Origin: JAIPEK01 sp041685935 | GTDB taxonomy: Bacteria; Desulfobacterota; Desulfobacteria; Desulfobacterales; Desulfobacteraceae | Direction of reading: 5' to 3' | Length of the DNA: 11,223 nt | Assembly: GCA_041685935.1 (NCBI GenBank) | Contig: JAWLES010000076.1 | Span: 1 to 11,223, forward strand | Shown here: piece by piece, positions 7,483 through 11,223 of the stretch | Numbering within the stretch: position 1 is the first letter of the stretch | Layout: the number at the start of each line of letters is the position of its first letter | Translations under genes and position numbers: made by a program | The notes under the pieces: generated by a model | Databases searched by the model: none | Told to the model about the DNA's origin: nothing | Seen by the model: the letters and a program-made list of their open reading frames with translations, nothing else

Positions 7483-8479
7483 CCACTTTTGCGCCGGGGT
7501 ACAGCCTTAGAGACCTGACCTCCTGCCCGGACAACCTGAGAGTAAAAAACAGATCACCGATCATGACACTTGTAATAATTTCCATGCCTGCTTTCTCAAG
7601 GATCATCCGTGTAATGACACCCTCAAGGCGGTTGTCAAAATTCTCCCTCTCCTTTCCGGATGCATGCGGATTTATGTGCAGATCCTTTTTCCGGACAAGG
7701 GCATGGGAATCTTCAGCCGGAGGAGTGTTCACAAACAGCTTTCCTTCACCGCCGATCTTTCTTGCATACAGATCTTCACCCTGCTTTTCCCAGGGCCCGG
7801 AAATTATATTTTCCATGCCTGAGCTGAATACCATGCCTTTGAACAGGTAGAGCAGATTATCGCAGATTTCATATAGCCAGTGCCAGTCATGGCTTGCAAT
7901 CACAAGAGTGGTTCCGAAAAACTCCCTTGCCTTTAAAGAAGCGTCCCTGATAAGTTTTGCGCTGTCTGCATCAACACTTGCAGTAGGCTCGTCCAGCAGC
8001 AGAACTTCAGGCTCCAGAATCAGCCTTGCCGCCATTGCGGCCCGCTGAGTCTCTCCGCCGGAAAGCTGATGCCATTTGCGGAAAGCGAACTCCCCGTACG
8101 GAAGCCCCACTGTGGCAAGAGCGTTTCTGACCCGGTCATCCAGCTGTTTCGTATCCTTTCTGATCTTCAAGCCATACGCAATATTGTCATACACGCTGCG
8201 TTTCAGCAGATACGGCTCCTGGGTGAGCAAGGTCACCCGTGATCGGGACCGGCTGGAGAATGGATACTCCCGCCGCCCCTTGAAATAGATATTTCCGCTT
8301 GTGGGCGCGGACACAAAGGCAAGGAGCTTTAAAAGCGTGCTTTTTCCGCTTCCGTTGGGACCTGTGAGTCCGGTTATGGAACCGGCCGGAATCGTCATCT
8401 CATCTATATTCAGGGCTTTGGTATCATTGTAGTAATGAACCACATGATCGAGCCTGTACAGTGAGCCGGTCTGATTCAT
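7445..8479 (-). CDS. tupC: tungstate ABC transporter ATP-binding protein TupC
   Basis: This is the cytoplasmic ATPase that powers tungstate import through TupB. In 344 residues: Walker A GPNGSGKST (40-48), Q-loop Gln87, ABC signature LSGGETQ (139-145), Walker B VLLLDEP (159-165) and the switch His197 in ASHDW. After the nucleotide-binding domain (to about 225) there is an extension of about 115 residues. Its end (about 284-344, with LEGVITRM and GAKVVICFQKDAVQ) looks like a TOBE/Mop-type domain, which in ModC-like ATPases binds or senses oxyanions. The ATG overlaps the tupB stop in an ATGA arrangement, with GAGG shortly upstream. The TAG stop lies inside the end of the oppositely oriented radical SAM gene, a 38-base tail-to-tail overlap. 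The ATPase call is certain; the substrate is taken from tupA and tupB. Confidence 0.93.
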   Translation of the reverse strand: MNQTGSLYRLDHVVHYYNDTKALNIDEMTIPAGSITGLTGPNGSGKSTLLKLLAFVSAPTSGNIYFKGRREYPFSSRSRSRVTLLTQEPYLLKRSVYDNIAYGLKIRKDTKQLDDRVRNALATVGLPYGEFAFRKWHQLSGGETQRAAMAARLILEPEVLLLDEPTASVDADSAKLIRDASLKAREFFGTTLVIASHDWHWLYEICDNLLYLFKGMVFSSGMENIISGPWEKQGEDLYARKIGGEGKLFVNTPPAEDSHALVRKKDLHINPHASGKERENFDNRLEGVITRMILEKAGMEIITSVMIGDLFFTLRLSGQEVRSLRLYPGAKVVICFQKDAVQWL

Positions 8480-9162
8480 CTCTGCCTCAGAAACGAAACC
8501 GAGATGTTTACTGCAAAAGCGATGGTGATCAAAACCAGTCCCAGAGCAATACCGTTTGCAAACATGCCCTTGCCTGTCTCAAGTGCGATTGCAGTGGTAA
8601 TAGTCCGGGTGTGCCACTTGATATTGCCCCCCACCATCATGGAAATACCTACCTCGGTCATTACCCTTCCGTATGCAGTAACCGCAGCCGCAAGCAGACC
8701 GTAGCGAACTTCCCAAAGGCAGGTAACCACGAGGTCTCTCTTTCCTGCACCCAGGCTCATCAAGGTCAGCCGAAGCCGGTTGTCCATGTTCTCCACCGTG
8801 GAAGCTGTAAGAGCCACCACTATGGGAAGAGCCAGTATCACCTGACCGATGGCGATTCCGGTGAGGGTAAAGAGAAGTCCGAACTCGCCGAGCGGCCCCC
8901 TGGATGTGATGAACGCATAAACCACAAGGCCGATGAAAACAGTCGGCAGCGAAAGAAGAGTATCCACACAGGTTCTTATAAACCGCCTCGCCCTGAAATC
9001 GAAATAACCCAGCGCAAAACCCAGCGGAAGCCCCGCTGCAAGACTGATCAGCATGGAAATGGTTGATACTTTCAGACTGGCGGCCACAGCCGACCACGTG
9101 GAGCTGTCCAGGGTAATCAGAAGATCAAGTGCCTTTAAAAAGCCTGACAGTAAAAAATCCAT
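8476..9162 (-). CDS. tupB: tungstate ABC transporter permease TupB
   Basis: This is the inner-membrane channel subunit of the tungstate importer. The 228-residue product has about five or six hydrophobic segments (roughly 27-53, 62-86, 96-119, 151-175 and 202-224). The ATPase-coupling (EAA-type) loop is recognisable at about 124-153, around RLTLMSLGAGKRDLV. The conserved stretch TAYGRVMTEVGISMMVGGNI (162-181) is typical of the TupB/COG4662 permease group as I remember it. It starts 14 bases after the tupA stop, and its own stop overlaps the tupC start by 4 bases, so the three genes are one transcription unit. The Shine-Dalgarno upstream is weak, which suggests that translation partly depends on ribosomes finishing tupA. 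Confidence 0.93.
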   Translation of the reverse strand: MDFLLSGFLKALDLLITLDSSTWSAVAASLKVSTISMLISLAAGLPLGFALGYFDFRARRFIRTCVDTLLSLPTVFIGLVVYAFITSRGPLGEFGLLFTLTGIAIGQVILALPIVVALTASTVENMDNRLRLTLMSLGAGKRDLVVTCLWEVRYGLLAAAVTAYGRVMTEVGISMMVGGNIKWHTRTITTAIALETGKGMFANGIALGLVLITIAFAVNISVSFLRQR

Positions 9163-9176
9163 ACCGGTGTTTTATA

Positions 9177-10007
9177 CTAGCGGGCGTTAGGGATAAAGAG
9201 TTTTTTTCCCAGAAGCCGAAAATCCCCGATCAGGTTTCGGGCCCTTTCCCCGGCCATCCAATCGGCAAACCTGACAGCCCGATCATACTTTGAACCCGGA
9301 CAGTTGTCCGGATTGACCGCAATGACACTGTACTGGTTCATCAGAACAGCATCCCCTTCCACCATGACGGCAAGGCCCGCACTGTCCCCTTTGTCGGAAC
9401 GGTACTTTATATAGGTCCCCCTGTCCGTCATGGTGTATCCTTTGCGCTCTTCTGCCACGTTGATTGTAGACAGCATTCCCTGGCCCGTCTGAAGATACCA
9501 TTCAGCCCTTTCCGGAACCTCGACGCCTGATTTTTCCCACAGCAGAAGCTCTTTTTTGTTGGTTCCGGAATCGTCTCCCCGGCTGACAAAAAGAGAATTT
9601 AAAGATTTGAGCCTTTCAAGCGCCTGCCTGATATCCTTCCCTTTTATTCCTGCAGGATCGTTGCCGGGTCCTATAATCACAAAATCATTGTACATCACCT
9701 GCGTTCGGTTTTTACCGTATCCGTTTTTAATATAATCTTTTTCAGCAGACGGAGCATGAACCAGAAGGACATCCACATCGCATCTTCTGCCAAGCTCCAG
9801 GGCTTTGCCCGTTCCAGTGGCGGTCCATTTCAGATCAATTCCCGTGTCTTTTTCAAACTCGGGCTCCAGGTACTCCAGAAGTCCGGTATTGTCGGTGCTC
9901 GTTGTGGTTGCCATCATCAGTGTCTCACCCGCCCGTGCACCGGGACAAAAAAAATACAGCGAAGCCAGGAACACCAGACATGTTTTTATCACGGTTCTTT
10001 TTCTCAT
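9177..10007 (-). CDS. tupA: tungstate-binding periplasmic protein TupA
   Basis: TupA binds tungstate with high affinity in the periplasm and delivers it to TupB/TupC. I place the start at the ATG at 10007, giving 276 residues, because AAGGAG at 10015-10020 lies 7 bases upstream. The ATG at 10028 would add MNQRRGK, has no ribosome binding site and contains this Shine-Dalgarno. Residues 1-26 are a Sec signal peptide (MRKR, hydrophobic core, ARA cleavage site before GE). The mature protein begins near MMATTTSTDNTGLL, the TTTS oxyanion-binding motif that marks the TupA group. GTGKALELG, DVDVLLVHAP, VMYNDFVIIGPG and SRGDDSGTNKKE are also family-typical. Tungstate is preferred over molybdate on these motifs, because ModA and WtpA differ here. 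It is the first gene of the tup operon. Confidence 0.94.
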   Translation of the reverse strand: MRKRTVIKTCLVFLASLYFFCPGARAGETLMMATTTSTDNTGLLEYLEPEFEKDTGIDLKWTATGTGKALELGRRCDVDVLLVHAPSAEKDYIKNGYGKNRTQVMYNDFVIIGPGNDPAGIKGKDIRQALERLKSLNSLFVSRGDDSGTNKKELLLWEKSGVEVPERAEWYLQTGQGMLSTINVAEERKGYTMTDRGTYIKYRSDKGDSAGLAVMVEGDAVLMNQYSVIAVNPDNCPGSKYDRAVRFADWMAGERARNLIGDFRLLGKKLFIPNAR

Positions 10008-10014
10008 CTTTCCT

Positions 10015-10020
10015 CTCCTT
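10015..10020 (-). promoter_or_regulatory. ribosome binding site that fixes the tupA start
   Basis: On the minus strand this reads AAGGAG, 7 bases before the ATG at 10007. It lies downstream of the alternative ATG at 10028 and so decides between the two starts. Confidence 0.8.
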
Positions 10021-10061
10021 TGATTCATATAAAAACCTACAGTTGTACTTCATGAACACCC

Positions 10062-10089
10062 TTTACACAGCATAGTTACTTTTTGTCAA
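10062..10089 (-). promoter_or_regulatory. candidate sigma70-type promoter for tupABC
   Basis: On the minus strand a perfect -35 box TTGACA (10089 down to 10084) is followed, after 16 bases, by TGTAAA (10067 down to 10062), a 4/6 match to the -10 consensus. Transcription would start near 10055 and leave a leader of about 48 bases before the ATG at 10007. The palindrome TTCATGAA (10049-10056) sits right at the predicted start point and could be an operator, but nothing else supports that. Confidence 0.5.
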
Positions 10090-10203
10090 TATTTTTTTAA
10101 TATAAAAGCCATTTGGTCAACAGGCTTACCGAAACTTACAAAAACACACAACAGGTTCAGTGTCACTCCTCAAACCATTAATTCGAACCAGGCACGAATC
10201 GGC

Positions 10204-10219
10204 AAAAAATTAATTTTTT
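10204..10219. repeat. 16-base perfect AT palindrome
   Basis: The sequence is six A, TTAA, six T: perfectly self-complementary and entirely A/T. It ends 2 bases before the candidate -35 box of ppaC, the position of an UP element or of a regulator site. Runs of A and T this long also bend DNA, and chance occurrence is plausible in such AT-rich sequence. Confidence 0.6.
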
Positions 10220-10221
10220 AC

Positions 10222-10250
10222 TTGTGTATCTGTCCAATAAATTTTATAAG
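10222..10250 (+). promoter_or_regulatory. candidate sigma70-type promoter for ppaC
   Basis: TTGTGT (10222-10227, 3/6 to the -35 consensus) is followed after exactly 17 bases by TATAAG (10245-10250, 5/6 to the -10 consensus). The AT palindrome just upstream could serve as an UP element and offset the weak -35. The start would be near 10257, giving an 82-base leader. Confidence 0.45.
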
Positions 10251-10274
10251 GTATCTACTTTTAAAATAAATCAA

Positions 10275-10293
10275 TGATCAAGACAGTTGATCA
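10275..10293 (+). repeat. 7-bp inverted repeat in the ppaC leader
   Basis: TGATCAA and TTGATCA form a perfect 7-base-pair stem around the 5-base loop GACAG. It lies about 20 bases after the predicted ppaC transcription start and 45 bases before the ATG. With no U tract after it, it is not a terminator; it may be an operator, an mRNA-stabilising hairpin or chance. Confidence 0.5.
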
Positions 10294-10338
10294 GTAAACG
10301 GCAATATAACAACTGAGACTTTTAAAACAGGAGGTTTT

Positions 10339-11223
10339 ATGTCAACTTTAATTTTTGGCCACAAAAATCCGGATACCGACTCGGTGTGTGCAGCAATCGC
10401 ACTGGCGGATCTTAAAAAGAAACTGGGCGAAGATGTAGCACCCGTGGTACAGGGGCAGCTCAACCCTGAATCCAAATTCGTACTCGACAAATTCGGCGTC
10501 ACCGCCCCTGAAGTGGTTACCTCTTATGCAGGAAAGCAGGTTTACCTGGTGGATCATTCCGATCTTGCCCAGAGCCCGGACGACCTGGGTGAAGCCCACA
10601 TTCTCGGAATTGTGGATCATCACAAGCTCGGAGACGTCACAACCGGCCACCCTCTGGAATGCTGGATCTGGCCCGTGGGATGCTCCTGCACCGTACTTAC
10701 AAACATGTACAAATTCTTCAATGTTGAAGTTCCCAGGGAAATTGCAGGGATTATGCTCTGCGCAATTCTCAGTGACACTGTAATATTCAAATCCGCCACA
10801 TGTACTGACGAGGACAGGAAAGCCTGTGAACAGCTTGCTGAAATCGCCGGTATAAGCGACATGCAGGAACTCGGAATCGAAATGTTCAAAGTCAAGTCCG
10901 CAGTGGAAGGCACTCCGGTAAGAGAACTGGTTGAAAGGGACTACAAAGACTTTAACATGAGCGGAAAGGGTGTCGGCATCGGGCAGCTTGAGCTTGTTGA
11001 CCTTTCAATAGTAGATCCTGTCAAAGAGGACCTGGAAAAGGACATTGCAAAACTCAAGGAAGAAAAGGGGCACCACAGCGTTTTCCTCCTGCTCACCGAC
11101 ATCATGAAAGAGGGCTCCGAAATCCTTATCGCATCTGATGACGATTCGGTTGTGGAAAAAGCCTTTGGTGCAAAGCCCTCCAACGGGCGGGCATGGCTTG
11201 ACGGTGTAATGAGCCGGAAAAAA
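10339..11223 (+). CDS. ppaC: manganese-dependent inorganic pyrophosphatase (family II, DHH), 3'-truncated by the window edge
   Basis: This soluble enzyme hydrolyses the pyrophosphate made by biosynthesis and by sulfate activation, pulling those reactions forward. From the ATG at 10339 (AGGAGG at 10329-10334, 4 bases before it) 295 residues are visible with no stop. Family II enzymes have about 305-310, so roughly the last dozen are missing. Metal ligands by family pattern are His8, Asp12 and Asp14 in GHKNPDTDS, Asp72 in LVDHSD, His94 in the DHH motif (93-95) and Asp146 in LSDT. The C-terminal substrate-binding SRKK is at 292-295, the last visible codons. No CBS or DRTGG insert is present, so it is the short, nucleotide-unregulated form. 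It is divergent from the tup operon and may be transcribed alone. Confidence 0.96.
   Translation, partial: MSTLIFGHKNPDTDSVCAAIALADLKKKLGEDVAPVVQGQLNPESKFVLDKFGVTAPEVVTSYAGKQVYLVDHSDLAQSPDDLGEAHILGIVDHHKLGDVTTGHPLECWIWPVGCSCTVLTNMYKFFNVEVPREIAGIMLCAILSDTVIFKSATCTDEDRKACEQLAEIAGISDMQELGIEMFKVKSAVEGTPVRELVERDYKDFNMSGKGVGIGQLELVDLSIVDPVKEDLEKDIAKLKEEKGHHSVFLLLTDIMKEGSEILIASDDDSVVEKAFGAKPSNGRAWLDGVMSRKK

Larger units (their letters stand above)
10008..10338. other. divergent intergenic region between tupA and ppaC
   Basis: These 331 bases hold no gene that I can support. The region is clearly more AT-rich than its neighbours. It contains, in order, the tupA ribosome binding site, a promoter candidate for tupA on the minus strand, and about 110 bases with nothing recognisable. 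Then come a 16-base AT palindrome, a promoter candidate for ppaC, a small hairpin and the ppaC ribosome binding site. No terminator is expected or seen, since the flanking genes diverge. Confidence 0.85.

Noticed and set aside
8461..9066. 201-codon plus-strand open frame opposite tupB
   Set aside because: It mirrors the tupB coding sequence; its Lys/Arg/His/Cys-rich product has no recognisable domain, while tupB has clear permease features.
10008..10028. ATG at 10028 as the tupA start
   Set aside because: It lacks a ribosome binding site, and the seven residues it would add are encoded by the Shine-Dalgarno of the ATG at 10007. The signal peptide is also more typical from 10007.
10174..10200. 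tRNA-like T-arm (minus strand GGTTCGAAT)
   Set aside because: The bases after the loop do not pair with the 5' side of the arm, and no acceptor, D or anticodon stem can be found nearby.

Overview
The window is a piece of bacterial chromosome, most likely from a metagenome assembly because it holds a 100-N scaffold gap and is cut inside a gene at both ends. The gene set suggests a Gram-negative anaerobe of the former Deltaproteobacteria, perhaps a sulfate reducer of the Desulfobacterales type. The reasons are a division and cell-wall cluster ordered murC-murB-ftsQ-ftsA-ftsZ, a radical SAM gene directly after ftsZ, a tungstate ABC importer, and a manganese-dependent family II pyrophosphatase. 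This taxonomic placement is inference from gene content, not from a marker-gene comparison.

Positions 1 to about 7480, plus strand: one tightly packed apparent operon. murC (5' end missing) and murB make and reduce the UDP-MurNAc precursor of peptidoglycan. ftsQ, ftsA and ftsZ encode divisome proteins: the periplasmic/membrane connector, the actin-like membrane anchor and the tubulin-like ring. The murB/ftsQ and ftsQ/ftsA junctions overlap, ftsA starts with TTG, and ftsZ has the strongest ribosome binding site in the cluster. No ddl lies between murB and ftsQ. Six bases after ftsZ comes a B12-binding-like radical SAM protein of unknown function. Its gene is interrupted by 100 Ns flanked on both sides by the same 99-base sequence. 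Collapsing the two copies to one restores a single frame of 583 codons, so the gap is almost certainly an assembly artefact.

Positions 7445 to 10007, minus strand: tupA-tupB-tupC, a complete tungstate uptake system with periplasmic binding protein, permease and ATPase. The 3' end of tupC overlaps the 3' end of the radical SAM gene by 38 bases, tail to tail. A good promoter candidate lies upstream of tupA. Tungstate import implies tungsten enzymes (such as formate dehydrogenases or aldehyde ferredoxin oxidoreductases) elsewhere in the genome.

Positions 10008 to 10338: a 331-base AT-rich intergenic region that carries divergent promoter candidates for tupA and ppaC, a 16-base palindrome and a small hairpin.

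Positions 10339 to the end, plus strand: ppaC, the family II inorganic pyrophosphatase, missing only roughly its last dozen residues.

I found no RNA gene, CRISPR array, insertion sequence, phage gene or clear Rho-independent terminator. Most of the window is ordinary housekeeping DNA. The items most worth a second look are the false gap, the uncharacterised radical SAM protein beside ftsZ, and the cysteine at the catalytic position of MurB.
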